Positions 36,035-47,509 of a stretch of 64,000 bases of DNA are shown one piece after another (positions within the stretch are counted from its first letter, which is position 1; each line of letters starts with the position of its first letter). This DNA is from Sarcocystis neurona (taxonomy: Eukaryota > Apicomplexa > Conoidasida > Eucoccidiorida > Sarcocystidae): assembly GCA_000727475.1 (NCBI GenBank), contig KL647312.1:744001-808000 (forward strand). The letters run 5' to 3'. The translations under genes were made by a program, and so were the position numbers. The notes under the pieces were generated by a model that was given only the letters and a program-made list of their open reading frames with translations, ran no database searches and was not told where the DNA came from.

Positions 36035-37141
36035 TCAGGAAGGAGGAATGCGAACTTGGAAGGAACAGTACGGGCTGCTGGACGTTTCCGCAGAGACGGT
36101 GCAGGTGAGGCCCATGCCGGCGAGGGCTCCTCTGATGATGCCGCAGAGGAGCGCGACGTGCACCGCGGGTTGGTGGCAGAGCGCCGCAGCAGCGGCTTCC
36201 TGCTGTTGCTGCTGCTGCAGCAGGAGAGCAGCTGCACTTGCTGCGGCCGCTGCAGCAGTCTCGTCCTCTTCGTCTCTGCCGTCTGCTCTCTTCCTCCCTT
36301 CGAACTGCTCCTCCTCTTCGTCCACTGGACCTCCTCCGCGCATCCACAGCGCCCTGGCTGCTGCTCCTGCTACGGCTTCTGCTGCTGCGGTCGGGCCGCT
36401 GCCTTCCCCGCTGTAAGATGCGCCTGCTGCTGCGCCCGCCGCAGCCCGACCCCCGAACGCAAGAGAAGGAGGAGGCGGAGGAGCAGCAGTGGGAGGCGCG
36501 GGGCTGAGTCGCCGCAGCCACGGGAGACTGTGATCTTGAATAACGTACCCGCCTCTTCTGTTTGTCTGCAGGCGGTCTGCTTGCTTCTGAAACAGCAGCT
36601 GCCAGAGGTCCTTGCAAACGAACTTGAGGCACTCTCGCTGCTCGATAATGCGCTGCTGGGACCGCAGCGCGAGCCGCTCCAGCAGCCGCACGCCGACACA
36701 GAAGCCCTGCGAGTCGAGGAGCGCGATCGCGTCTTCTTTGTTCCCGCTGCTGCGTCGCGTCGCGTACCCCACAATCTCCTGCAGCAGCAGCAGCACCCCC
36801 GCTGCCGACACTTCACGCGCTGTCGGCAGCGTCGGCAACGCCACTGCCGCCAGCTGCTCCGGCGTCAGCCGCGCCGTCGAGGAAGCTGCTGGCGCGCCAC
36901 CTGCAGCAGAGAACGAAGACGTAGACCCCGACGCCGGAGAAAACGAGCCGGCGTTTCCTGCTGCTCCTCCTCCTGCTGCGGTTCCCTGCGACCTCGCGTG
37001 ACTCTGCTGCTGCGCCGCCGCTTCGCCTTCGGGCCGCTGTAGCTGCTGCTCCTCCGACAACTGAGCACCGCCCGCACGCAGCGCTGCTGACCGCAGGCTG
37101 CTGCTGTGCAGTACAGCTGCGGTAGCAGGCGAAGACAGCAT
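36035..37141 (-). CDS. TRAPP complex subunit TRAPPC6/Trs33
   Basis: A 368-residue frame from ATG 37141; the frame stays open above it without an ATG, so an upstream exon is possible. The Bet3-like fold is seen in three pieces: LLLQEIVGYA, then LLDSQGFCVGVRLLERLALRS, and LKFVCKDLWQLLFQKQADRL followed by TNRRGGYVIQD. After an insertion, HVALLCGIIRGALAGMGL and TVSAETSSSPYCSFQVRI complete the fold. These follow TRAPPC6/Trs33 closely (FICKDFW, KKQIDNLRTNHQG, CGLIRG, VTAE, CKFQV). The TRAPP complex is the activator of Rab1/Ypt1 and related GTPases in ER-Golgi and endosomal traffic; TRAPPC6 pairs with a Bet3 subunit. Usual length is about 160-190 residues. The extra length is an Ala/Gln/Ser-rich N-terminus (about 95 residues) and an insertion of about 115 residues (Pro, Ala, acidic, poly-Gln) in the loop after YVIQD. 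Confidence 0.92.
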   Translation of the reverse strand: MLSSPATAAVLHSSSLRSAALRAGGAQLSEEQQLQRPEGEAAAQQQSHARSQGTAAGGGAAGNAGSFSPASGSTSSFSAAGGAPAASSTARLTPEQLAAVALPTLPTAREVSAAGVLLLLQEIVGYATRRSSGNKEDAIALLDSQGFCVGVRLLERLALRSQQRIIEQRECLKFVCKDLWQLLFQKQADRLQTNRRGGYVIQDHSLPWLRRLSPAPPTAAPPPPPSLAFGGRAAAGAAAGASYSGEGSGPTAAAEAVAGAAARALWMRGGGPVDEEEEQFEGRKRADGRDEEDETAAAAAASAAALLLQQQQQQEAAAAALCHQPAVHVALLCGIIRGALAGMGLTCTVSAETSSSPYCSFQVRIPPS

Positions 37142-38298
37142 ACTGAGAAGTCTCCTCCCGGCTACTCTCAGAGTCACAGAAGGAGTAGTCCCCCCCCCAC
37201 AACTGCCGCAACGGCTGCTAAGCGTCCGGCTGCTGGGCTCTCCCACGGCTGCGCGCGTGCTGTCTCTCTCTACAGTTGCCAGGTAAAACGCACCGGTTCC
37301 GCGCTAGAGGCAGCACCGCTCGCAGCAGCAGCAGTTCCTTCTCCTGTAGCAGACCCCACACAAGATGAACACCAACATCTACGACAGCTGCACCACGCGC
37401 TGGGAGCCTCGCGACGCCAGCAGCAGCTGTTGCAGCGGCCCCACACAGTTGCGAACGCAGAAATCGGTGTACGAGACACACTCACTGCCTCTCAGGCCAG
37501 CAGCTAACGTCACCGCCGGAGATGTTCCCACAAGTCAGCAGCGGACCCCACAACAGAGCAGCACGAGCCACACCAGCCACCCGCGCTTAATGACGTGTCC
37601 AGAGGGAGACACTTTCCACACGCATGCACATAGCCACCGCCTCGATCACTTCGACGTAAGTATATGCATGAAAGCGGCCCAATATAGGAAGAAGCAGGGA
37701 CCGACGGCAGCTGCAAAGGCAGCGACATACTCAACCCCGCCGCATTTTAGTAGCACCAGCAGCTGAGTAGTTCACAGAGACAGCAGCTGCAGCCGCAGGG
37801 AGGGCAGCGACAGTAGTCGCACCAGCACCCAGCTGCTGCTAGCAACAGAAAACATACGCGTCTCCGCTGTGTCCACGCAGCGCTGCCGGCGAAGAAGTCC
37901 ACAGTTGCGTTCGGGCGTACAGCGCGCGCACTGCAGACACCTATATACCCCACACATATATATGTATATATGGGCGGTGCAGCAGCATCAGCAGCACCGA
38001 ACAAATAAAGCATGCGAGAGAGGACTACTGCCGCTCTTGCTGCTGTTGCTGCCGCCAGAGAAGGGAAGTCCGGCGCTCCGGGCCAATATCCCCTGTTGAA
38101 AGCAGGCGTTACTGTTTTTCACACGCGCACCGGGAAGACGGGAAGCAGTGACAACGAAAAGTATAGGTGTCAAGCAAAAAAGGCGCTTCTTTATTCTTCA
38201 GCAAGAGTCGCGCATGAACAGCCACGTGCAGTGGAACGTCGATCTATCTGCGCCATGCGGCCTGGCTTCTTGTGGTGAACAGACACCTGATACACTCT

Positions 38299-38976
38299 TC
38301 ACGTACACCTGCTGCTGCTGCCGCTCCTCTTCCTCCTGGGGGGAATGGCGCTTCCGCTGCTGCAGACGCTGCCGTAGCTTGGCTGCCAGCAACGCTCTTG
38401 ATCGCGGATCACCAGGGGACGTGTGTTGATCCCCTCCTGCTGCTGCTGCGTGTGCTGCTGGCGCCGCTCTTGGCGCTCTTGTTGTTGTTGGTCCTTGTGC
38501 AGCAGCTGCAGCAGAATAGCTGCCGCCTTGCGCGGCTGCCTACTTCTGCTTTGGCCAAGCAGCTGCTCCTGCAGCCGATGCAGTGCGGTGCCGACGGGAG
38601 GGTGGCGTTCGTAACTCTCTGCTATTCCTGCTGCTGCCATAGGCGTGGCAGCCCGTTTTCGCGCGGCGCGGAGATGCAGCCACAGCAGCAGGAGCGGCAA
38701 TAAAGCAGTGACGCAGAGCAGCAACGGTGGAGAACGCAAGAGGAGAAATCTCGGACGCAGAAAGAGCAGCGCAGCAAAAGTCGCCGGAGGGTGGCAACAG
38801 GAATATCTGCAGCGTGCTGCCTTCGCTGCGGCTCGGTATTTGGACGACTTCTTTGCGCTGGAAGAAAGAGTTCCTTCACGAGGGCAACATACGCTGCAGC
38901 AACGAGAGTGGAGGCCGCTGCAGCACGTAAGAAGCAGCAGGCACTGCCGCAGCGAGACGGGCGGCAGCTCTGGCAC
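38299..38976 (-). CDS. Possible small membrane protein or exon, unknown
   Basis: A minus-strand frame with a hydrophobic stretch (TALLPLLLLWLHL) followed by basic residues, then a helical, Gln- and Arg-rich region (AILLQLLHKDQQQQERQERR). The hydrophobic-then-basic order suits a single-pass membrane protein with a cytosolic tail. Another minus frame over the 3' part (around 38198-38392) is equally protein-like, so an intron or frame change near 38400 is possible. No family is recognised, and the opposite strand also has plausible frames. Treat as tentative. Confidence 0.2.
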   Translation of the reverse strand: MPELPPVSLRQCLLLLTCCSGLHSRCCSVCCPREGTLSSSAKKSSKYRAAAKAARCRYSCCHPPATFAALLFLRPRFLLLRSPPLLLCVTALLPLLLLWLHLRAARKRAATPMAAAGIAESYERHPPVGTALHRLQEQLLGQSRSRQPRKAAAILLQLLHKDQQQQERQERRQQHTQQQQEGINTRPLVIRDQERCWQPSYGSVCSSGSAIPPRRKRSGSSSRCT

Positions 38977-39399
38977 GCGTCAGCGCTGTTGCTGTTCCTG
39001 CGGGCATATGGGAGCGAAACGGCGGCAAACACGAAAAAACGCGCGGGCAATGCAGTACAGTCGGAGAGACATACCTCCAGGCAAAAAGCCTGAATCGTCG
39101 GTATTTACATATATGTACATGAAGTGTTTATGTATACATGCGTTAACGAGCAACATGGTCAGTCTACACCGAGAACGTCGAGAACAGAGATGACTTCGCA
39201 TAACGCACGCATGACCAGCAGGCAGACGACCCACAGCAGCAGGAACAGAAGCAGCAAAAGCCGTACGAGGGAAGCACGAAGATGATCAACATCAGAAGAA
39301 GCAGCAACAGCAGCAGGTGTGCACAAACCGCTGCCGCGGACGAGCCGCGCCGATGCTGCTGCACGATCGTTACCTTCCCTCTCGCGCCAGCAGCAGGAG

Positions 39400-39540
39400 G
39401 AATAGCAGCAGCAGGAGCACCACCAGGTAGAACAGCCGCGGCAGCCCCAGTAGCAGCAGCAGAAACAGCAGCAGCAGTAGGAGCAGCAGCAGCAGCGGCA
39501 TGTGCAGCAGCAGCGGCATGTGCAGCAGCAGCGGCACGAG
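39400..39540 (+). repeat. CAG repeat block with an 18-bp higher-order unit
   Basis: Nearly uninterrupted CAG/GCA triplets on plus, ending in three copies of an 18-bp unit containing AGCAGCGGCATGTGCAGC (39493-39535). The three minus frames read as Cys, Ala or Leu runs and the plus frames as Gln, Ala or Ser runs. Confidence 0.85.
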
Positions 39541-40139
39541 TGCGTGGAGCAGCGCAAACACACGAGCCGTGTGTGGAGGGTGACAGCAGCAGTTTCCAGA
39601 AAACAAGTAGCCATGCAGAGGAGCGAACAGCTGTTAGCGTGCGGCGCGTGGAGTGGCGCGCTGCTGCCACAGGAGGTCAGTGCTGTGCGTGAGCGTGGAA
39701 GAATCTGCGACGATACCGTTTCCTGCGACAGCAATGTGCTAGTTGTCAAACATGTAATTCTATAAAGCAGAAAAGACGATCTACTGCCTTTGTGTGTCCT
39801 CTCTGCAGGGTTTTTCTTTCTTTTGCTTTCGGCTGTGTCCCCCTCGTCGGGCGTTCTGCGGCATCTCCTCAACTGGTGCGCAGAGGGACCGGTAGCCAAC
39901 ACGGTGACGTAGGACATGGTACCGTTGCACTGCTTCTGTTTGTTAGTCCCTCTATCAATTCAGCGGAGCGCCTTCTCTTTTATTCGTTCTGCTTCGTGCT
40001 TCTTCGTATCCTCTCACCGTTGGCCCTGCCGCCGTCGACCGTCCGTGTTCTCCTCATGTTGGGAGGGTACGGCGGTCTCCTTGTGAAGTTACCAGCATCC
40101 GTCCAGGTGTAGAGGTGATCTGACACAAGAGAGGGGCGC

Positions 40140-40480
40140 ACTGGCTCCTCCTCCTACTACTACTACTTCTGCTTCGTCTTCCATTTGTTCTTCCTTTTTG
40201 GAAGTTTCTCCCGTCACCTGTTGCGTGCCCCTCTTCCTTTCTCTCCTCTTCCCTCCCCGTGGCCCTGTCTCCCTCCTGTTCTCTGCCGCCTCCCCTCCCC
40301 GGCGATCATACGTCCGTAGCTCTGCCCTGCTTTCACCTAACTTCGCCAGGCGCCTGGAGTTCTGTCTCCGTCGCTCCCAAACTAAATCGGCCGTACTCGA
40401 GATGCTGCGCAGCAGCGGCAGCAATCCTACGGAATTTCCACGCTGCCCTTCCCCTCCGCAGTGAATCAGCCGCTCGTGAC
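40140..40480 (+). other. Pyrimidine-rich tract
   Basis: The plus strand is dominated by C and T (CTCCTCTTCCCTCC-type words), the reverse of the purine tract at 34.6-35.2 kb. Minus-strand frames here are Arg/Gly/Glu-rich (for example 40089-40649, 186 codons), as expected from composition. No domain is visible. It could be a UTR, or a tract able to form triplex DNA. Confidence 0.6.
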
Positions 40481-41365
40481 TTTCAATTCCCACTTTTGTC
40501 GGCCTGCGTCTGCGCCCCAACAGGTGCGGCAAGGAAGAAAAAAGGTTTTTCCGACCACCGACATAACGCCGTGCCGCTGGTTTTTGCACCTTCCTCTCTC
40601 CCCCTCCACCCACCACCATTTTTATGCTTGACGTCCTCCCCTGCGACACTCGTCGGGGTGCTGCGGGGTCTGCGTCCTAGCCCTGAGTGTCCTCTGCTTC
40701 CCTTCGGACGCGTGTTTATGTACACACACCGTGTAGACGCGTACGTTTACATACACACGCACACGCGCGGACGATCAGCGACGTCTCTCCACAACTCTAC
40801 TGACAGGCACGCGTGTGTCAGAGAGAGGGTCTGCGTGAATTGCCGTGGTGTGGGAGTGTGTGTGGGTGTGTGTGTCTGCATGTCTGCGTCCTAGGAACTT
40901 CCTGCACGTGCGCACCCGCATACATCCATACGTCAGCCCGAAGGGTGTACACTCAGACATACTTGTGAGGACAGGCGCTATGTAGACATAACACATATGT
41001 ATTTGTTCTGCATGAATGCTCCAGGAGTGCCTGTGTTTCTTGACTTTCCAGCTGTTTTGAAGATTCGTCGTGTGCGCATTTCCCGCGCACGGTTTCCTCA
41101 GAAGGGGACGGGCACCTTTCCGCTGCTGCTGCTGCTGCTGCGGTGTTCGCTTCGCCACAGGAGGCGACCAGGACTTTTCTGTGAAGTGAACCTAGCGCAC
41201 GAGACTTTGGACGCATACACATGTGTCTGCGTGCCCTTCGGTTGCACGGCTACCGATAGACGCGTGTATGTGTAGGTTGTGTCCAGCCGCTTACGTGCGC
41301 GGGGAGCGTTGATACGGCGTGGCATGTGAGAAGCGTCTCGCTGGGGCGTGGGTAGGAGAGTGTCA

Positions 41366-41421
41366 GACAACATAGCGCGTCTGCGTTGCACGCGACAACA
41401 TAGCGCGTCTGCGCTGCACCT
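41366..41421 (+). repeat. Direct tandem repeat, 2 x 28 bp
   Basis: GACAACATAGCGCGTCTGCG occurs at 41366 and again at 41394, followed by TTGCACGC and CTGCACCT. It lies upstream of POMP; function unknown. Confidence 0.85.
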
Positions 41422-41791
41422 GCAGCAGCTGAAGAACAGCAGAACTAGAAGGACAGCAGCAGCCGCGCAACAGCAGGGGCCGAACCGAAGCCTCCGCTCG
41501 ACAGCGCTCCCGTCCACCAGGAAAGAAGACCGGAGCACTCAGATCTTGTTGATTGAGCAGCGCAGGTGCCACACAGGAAGAAAATAGGGCAGGGCGGCAG
41601 GAGTGGCAGACGCAGTGTGTGAGAGCATGCAGCAGTAGCAGGAGCAGCAGCAGCCGAGCGCCTCAGCAGCAGCAGCACCACAAAAGCAGCAGCAGCAGCA
41701 CCGCAGTAACAGCAGCAGTAGAATCGCAGGAGCAACAATAGCACTGCAGCTCCAGCAGCAACAGTTGCGTGTGCGTGTGTGCGTGCGGAAG

Positions 41792-42352
41792 ATGGCAGAC
41801 TACGGGTCGTCGGTGGCGGCAGCGGCGGCGGCAGGTAAAGTCGTTTCCGAAGGGCACCGAGTCCTGCACTTCCCGCCGGGCGAGCGAATCAACAATTTCA
41901 TCTACGACGGGCTGCTGCCGGCAACATGCAGCAGCAGCTCTTCCTCCGCACCTACTAGTTCCTGTTCCGCGGCTTTTCCTTTGTGTGGGGCGCTGTCGGG
42001 ACACCGTGAGGGCGCAGGGCCGCCTCCCGCAGCAGACCTGCGACACCCATTGGAGCTGCAGCAGCGGCAGTACCTGCGGCAGCGGGAGCAGCAGCAGCTG
42101 AGGCGTGCCGCTGCGGTGTACGGGCTGCATGCGCCACTGCGACTGAAGATGGAGAGGGAGTTATGCGCCATGACGCAGCGTCTGCCCGGTCTTCCATCTT
42201 CTCTGTGGGGTTTGCAAACGCTGATGAACTTAGACGAAGAAGTGAGTGTGGAAGATTTTATGGGCAGAGACAGACCCGAGGAAGAAGAGGGTGACGGCGC
42301 TGCAGCCTTGGGAATACACGAACGCGTTGAAAAACGCTTCGGCATTCTCTAG
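41792..42352 (+). CDS. Proteasome maturation factor UMP1/POMP
   Basis: An intronless frame of 186 residues from ATG 41792, the second of two nearby ATGs; this start gives MADYGSS. The family core is clear: HPLELQQRQYLRQ, then AVYGLHAPLRLKMERELC, QRLPGLPSSLWGLQTLMNLDEEVSVEDF, and an end in VEKRFGIL. This follows the UMP1/POMP pattern (HPLEL, G..APLKLQME, LP.S.L.L..L.G.DE.I.FEDIL, EYKLG). UMP1 rides inside half-proteasomes, helps beta-ring assembly and is degraded once the 20S core matures. It acts in the cytosol, nucleus or ER surface. Length is slightly above the usual ~140, from an Ala-rich start and a Ser-rich stretch (residues ~50-70). CAG repeats occur just upstream but the core is free of homopolymers. 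Confidence 0.94.
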   Translation: MADYGSSVAAAAAAGKVVSEGHRVLHFPPGERINNFIYDGLLPATCSSSSSSAPTSSCSAAFPLCGALSGHREGAGPPPAADLRHPLELQQRQYLRQREQQQLRRAAAVYGLHAPLRLKMERELCAMTQRLPGLPSSLWGLQTLMNLDEEVSVEDFMGRDRPEEEEGDGAAALGIHERVEKRFGIL

Positions 42353-45300
42353 ACTCCCGGACACGCTCGCAAAAGGAGGAAACGCCGGGAAAAGGAGCGC
42401 AGGAAAGAGAACAGCAAAAAAAGGAGGACAGAAGCTAGACAGAAAGGGAAAAAGGAAAAGTATGGATATGTCTCGTGAATTCGACGTGTATGCAGGGGGT
42501 CTTGCTCGGATGTTAAGATGCGCACGCATGTACACTAGAGAATCTGCGGGTTGTCTTAATGCATTAGCGGAATGGCAAAGAGAGAAAGGGCACAGAAAAG
42601 AGATGGGACATTTACGTCGACCTCTTAAGACACGGGGCTGCTACATGTGGGAGCTGACTTTGGAGAAGCCATTTTCTCAAGAGGATTGTATATAAAGATG
42701 CATGCAGTTCTCACTTGCTCTGCGTATGAATGGGTAGCCACACGCAGAGAAAAAGTGAAGTGAGAAACAGCAGACGGAAACTGCTGTGACGGTCGAATAA
42801 TTCCCGAGGATGTTCAAATACTCGTACGAGCCTGCGCGGAAGCATGTGAAGACAATGCTGTGCATCTCTCTCTATACATATATATATATACACACATACA
42901 CAGGATATATATGTATACATATGTAAATATATACAGATAATTAGTATATATATACGTATATGTATAGATACATGGTATAGCCGTATGTGTGTGGATGAGT
43001 TTGCATTTAAAATCCGTTGGAACTTGGGAAAACCAACACTGCATGCATGGCAAATTTTACAAGGACAGCGTTAGTTACGACTATAACTGTAGATGCGTTG
43101 CATACATACATATGCATATATATATATATGTATTGTCCGTGTACATATACGTTGTACCAATAATCCTGAGTACGTGTATTCGTATTCGTAGACGAGTTGT
43201 GCCCGGACAAGCCCGTTCTAAGGGTCTGCCCCCACGTGAACGGATCGGTTGTCCTCTCAGAGCGTATCCCTTGATTAAAAACTTGATTGTCTGTCTCTAC
43301 ATCTGCATACATGAGTACATGTCTACGTCTATATACGGTACACTGGGCGCGCGTTTAGAAGTGCCGCAGCTACCTGTAGGCGGAGCCTTGGGTGGACAGA
43401 AAGAGTTCGTCGGCTCTCGAACAGGCGGTTGCTTGAAATGCGTGAACCTCCTGCGTTGTTGGTTCTCTATAAAACCACCATGCACCTGCTGTGTCTGTAC
43501 TTGTCGACGCGGAGGCACCGCGGTGAGGGACGGGGGGCGGCTCGTGCTTGGCTCTCTATGCGTCTCTCTCTGCATGCTCTCCAGAGCAGAATTATTTTTG
43601 AATCAAAAGTTTTTTCTCTCCGCATGTATCCAGACATCTATGCGAGCCGCGGAACACCACCCTCAAGGCACACAGGGGATAGTCCAGCAGAGACCAATTG
43701 TTGGGCGACCAGCATCACGTCCCTTGCGTTTCAACAGCAGCCGCTGCTGCAGTTAGTGAACGACTTCGACTGCGCGCAACGGGGACGTGTGTGCCACAGA
43801 GAGCGCCGGGCGCATGAGAACAACCCTGCAACGGCCGCACAAAGACGTGTGCACCGTGCTTCTGTGTCGTGGTTGCAGCTGCACACGTGCAGGAAATTTG
43901 TTTCAGGTAGCGGCGAACGTAGTCGTGCTCAGGCGTATGCTGCCCGTCGTAGCGAACGTTGGGCCAGTGGAGGAGTAGTACTTTAGCGTCTGTTGCTCGA
44001 CACGCCTCTTGCTACCGACAAAAGCGGAATTATTCGCTTTCAAATCAGGACAGAGGCTTCTGTGTTCCAGAGACGAAGGGGGTACCTTCACTTCCATGGT
44101 TCTTTCCACGCGGGGCACACGCGCAGGAAAAATGTGCGTCACGCACTGCATTATATATACATATATATATACATATGTTACGCGTCACACGCGCTGCAAA
44201 GATGTGCGTCACTCGCTGCACTATATATGTATATATATTTATGTCTGTACACGTGTGTCTATCCCGTCGTCTGGAGAAACACATATATACGTATGTATGT
44301 GTGTATATACAGGCATGTACGTATTTCTCATGGTCTGTGTCTTTCTGTGTTTGCCGGCGCACGTCTGTACAGAGCGCGTTCGTGCCGCGGCGGTATAAAT
44401 ATCTCTCAGCTACGAATTCTGCCGGTCAGATCAATATAGAGGGGGACTGCCGATTTGAACCTGGGTGGCATGCCTTATGTCGCAAGCGCAGCGAAGCTGT
44501 CAGGCCTTAGGTGCGTGTAGGGCGCTCCACCGTGGGGACACACGAGCTAAAATCACACATGTGAGAGCATTATGCATTGTCGGCACACCTTTCAAAAAAC
44601 CCCTATCAAAGTAGACACGTCTGTCTGTGTAGATGCACCACCATTACCAAAGGCTCCTAGTAGAGCTTCAAACACAGGCTTACCCATGTATATGTGTATT
44701 TGCGTGTTCACATGCACATAGTTGTGAATCTTAATGTTGGCGTATACTCAAATGAATCAGAACATTGAAGGGTGTACGTAGGCTCGCCGGGCAAGCAGTC
44801 GACGAATGCGGGTGGTCCGTCCGCAGCCACGGCACACCTACCCATTTGAGACTGCATATCGTCCCCGAATGTAGTCGCCAGAAGCCCATACTTCTGCGGT
44901 TTCTATAAACGGAGGCTGCGTGCTAGAAAAGCCGAACTGTTGAAGCTGCTGGCGGCGGGGCTTAATAGCTGACAGTTAGTACACGGCAATGATGTTACTG
45001 CTTTGCTGCTCTCACTACTCGAATGCTGCTGCAGGCACGGTGCCTCCTCAGTCGCACTTGCTGCAACTATCATTCCCCTATAGCAGCGGCCCCTCCTGCT
45101 CCCCGTGGAGTTGTGCAGCTCTTGTCGTTCTTAGTTTTGTCCGTCAAGCTTACTTTTGTCCGTCAAGTGGTAATACACGGTGACCCTCTGCTGCAGTTGC
45201 CGCCCCTCGGGCTCTTGTGCTGCTGCTGCTGCTGCTGCCTTTTTCATTTGTCCACCACAATCGCTTCTGTTGTCAATCTTCTGTTGCAGCTGCCGTTGTC

Positions 45301-47509
45301 CGCACTTCGTCCCTAAGTTGCCTTCTTCCAGTGTTGCACCTGCTGCGGCGCTTCCTCCTCTGCTCCAGGAGCTGCCAGTCTGCTTCGAGGGCGCTGCTCA
45401 GCCCGCTCTTAAGGATCTGCGCTGTACGTAATCTTTACGGAATTGTACCCTAGAAAGACACTGGTTCCTGCTGCAGTTTCTCCCGAGCAGCAGGCAGGGA
45501 CATTCTGCCTGCGCAGCACCGTCCGTGAACCCATTTTTTCAGCGAGTGCGGTACCCTGCGTCGCTGTATTACCGCTGTGCAGACACGACAGACGCCGGGT
45601 GTACTCTTTTTGTATCACGTATACGTATGTGCCTCTAAGCTGTTGGGCCCCTGCGGCGTATACACTAGAACCCTGATTCATATTTCATTTCCGCACCTGC
45701 TCAACTAGGAAATGCATCTCTAAACTGCCGCACGTTTTCGGCGAAAACACTGCACGCACTACGACGTAGGTCGCTGTAGCAACTGAAGTACGAGCCGCGC
45801 AAGTGAACTTTTCTAGCACACCGCGTTGCTGCGTCATGCTTTTGTTGGTTGTTCCACGGGTGCCCCCCGTGCGGCACTCCCCTGTTAGCTGGGTGCATCT
45901 GAAGTCGTCTCGATGATGAACTCTGCATATGATATATTTTATGTTTTTTCATGATGCTGCGTGCCTGTGTATCTTGCTTGTTTCACTGGACACGTGCCGT
46001 GCGCGATTCTGTCGCTGCCGCTTGGTCGTGCGCCTGTCTATACGCTCCTGTTCGTGAAACAGGTAGAATATGTTTCAATATTGCCGCCTTGGCGTGCGTT
46101 TACTGCTGTACCTCCATTTGCTTAAACGGCTGTGTACACAGACACCGATCAGCATCATCGTATGTACGCGCCTTGTCAATAAGAGCGGTTAGAAGGTCAA
46201 ACGGCGGCACAAGGCCGCCGCGTCGCCTGTTTCGGCTTCGTGATCCAAGTGTCGCCGTGAGACTGTTTCTTCATTTCTTTATTTTCGCCTGTGCAACAAG
46301 CAGGCAACGGCTTCAGCGGCGGGTACACTGTGTACATCTCTACTAACTTGCTGATTTTGTTTCTTCAGTTCAGACTTTGCTCTACGCAGGCGGTGTTGCA
46401 CGCGCTGTTGTGGAGTTCCTGCTTCCGTCCCGTCACTGACACCTGCGTCGGGTGTACATACACCTCATCGTGGACGTACAGCCCAGCGCCAGTCAGGCGC
46501 CAGACGCTGAATATCTTCCGTTGCCACCTCTTTGAGCGCTGGTAGTGCACTGTCTCGACGCAACAACATTCAACGTCATCAGTGCATATAACAATAGTTC
46601 TACGTGTAGTCGTGTATATTTATACCTCTATTAATACGTGCATTGCCCGGCGTACAATAGCGCGAAGAGCGGCGCTTACACTGAACAGCAAGTGACAAGT
46701 TTCACGTGCTCAATGTGTCTGTGCTCATATGTAAGCACTACAAGGATCCACACACGCAGACAAAACTATGTAAGCATCTATTTACGTACCTATGCACGTA
46801 CACACACCGGCGCAACTAACAAAACTGCCGTCTCTGGATTTCGACACATTGCACAGACTGGAAAATTTCAAAGCCAAGACAAGAGGTTTGAATCTGCTCT
46901 GTCACCCACCGATCTGACACACGTTGTAGTACTTCCCCGCTGCATTTGTCCAGACACGTGCATCGGGTGTTCGAACAACCGGCTGCTGCTGTAAGTGTCT
47001 GCCACGCCCTGTTACTTAATAGCAGAAATGGTAATATACCACAGCAAGTCGTTCAGGCTTCGGGATCCTACAGAAGCCAATCAAAGTTCTCTCAAACTCC
47101 TGTCTACGGGCACTTCTGAATACGGCGGCCGCTGATGGCGGGTGTGAGCACCACCAATCCGACTTCTGCCTCGTGCGTACTTCCGGGTAGAGTGAACGTA
47201 CAGGCCATCTTGCTCAGCTTCTCCTCCAGTCAAAAGACTTCTAGATGGCCTGTTTCCTCCTTTAACAAAGCAACACCGCATAAAATTTCGCTGCTTCCAT
47301 CCCGGGCGTGGTCTTCTCCGTGTTGCAGCTTTCGCTGCTGTTGCTGCTGGCACGGCAGGTGCGGTGGCTCTTGCTGTTACTCTCCTGTTGCTGCATGAGC
47401 TGCGGTCCGCTCAGGGCCAGCGCTGCGTTTGGCCGTCTGCCGCAGATGGGGTGCAGCAGCAGAAGGGTGCGAAGTGCCAGAGGCACCAACAGAATGAACA
47501 GCTTCTTTC
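42353..47509. other. 5.2 kb, mostly non-coding, microsatellite islands
   Basis: TATA/TACGTATA islands at about 42875-43140 and 44150-44310 are the main features. At 44990-45400 the plus strand turns CTG-rich, with a small repeat of TTTTGTCCGTCAAG (two copies near 45132-45166). A minus-strand candidate at 45409-45681 is listed separately. On plus, a good acceptor near 46370 opens a frame (LLYAGGVARAVVEFLLPSR) that stops after about 25 codons. No gene could be assembled. The right edge carries the 3' flank of the UBXN6-like gene. Confidence 0.5.
45409..45681 (-). CDS. Possible protein or exon, 90 residues, unknown
   Basis: ATG-initiated minus frame with balanced composition (for example TYVYVIQKEYTRRLSCLHSG and KMGSRTVLRRQNVPACC), unlike the homopolymer frames around it. 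It could be a short gene or the first exon of a larger one; no partner exon was found. No signal peptide, membrane helix or known motif. Confidence 0.25.
   Translation of the reverse strand: MNQGSSVYAAGAQQLRGTYVYVIQKEYTRRLSCLHSGNTATQGTALAEKMGSRTVLRRQNVPACCSGETAAGTSVFLGYNSVKITYSADP

Larger units (their letters stand above)
37142..41791. other. 4.6 kb, repeat-rich, only candidate coding pieces
   Basis: CAG/CTG blocks leave long open frames on both strands, so frame length is no evidence here. Candidate pieces are a plus frame near 37280-37500 (Gln/His/Leu-rich), a minus frame with a transmembrane segment at 38299-38976 (listed separately), a plus frame around 38750-39090 and a minus frame ending near 39160 with a C-terminal hydrophobic stretch. 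None shows a family signature. A pyrimidine tract (40140-40480) and a 28-bp repeat (41366-41421) are listed separately. The last few hundred bases should contain the POMP promoter; CAG runs at 41630-41710 may be in its 5' leader. Confidence 0.45.

Noticed and set aside
39159..39917. 252-codon Cys-rich minus-strand frame
   Set aside because: The Cys run comes from the CAG block read as TGC on minus. It is not a metallothionein-like or knottin gene; spacing is just CC repeats.
40089..40649. 186-codon Arg/Gly-rich minus-strand frame
   Set aside because: Explained by the pyrimidine tract on plus; no domain, no splice logic.
44440..44515. Possible tRNA because of GATTTGAACC (T-arm-like, minus strand)
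   Set aside because: The bases flanking the loop do not pair into a T stem, and no acceptor, D or anticodon stem could be drawn.
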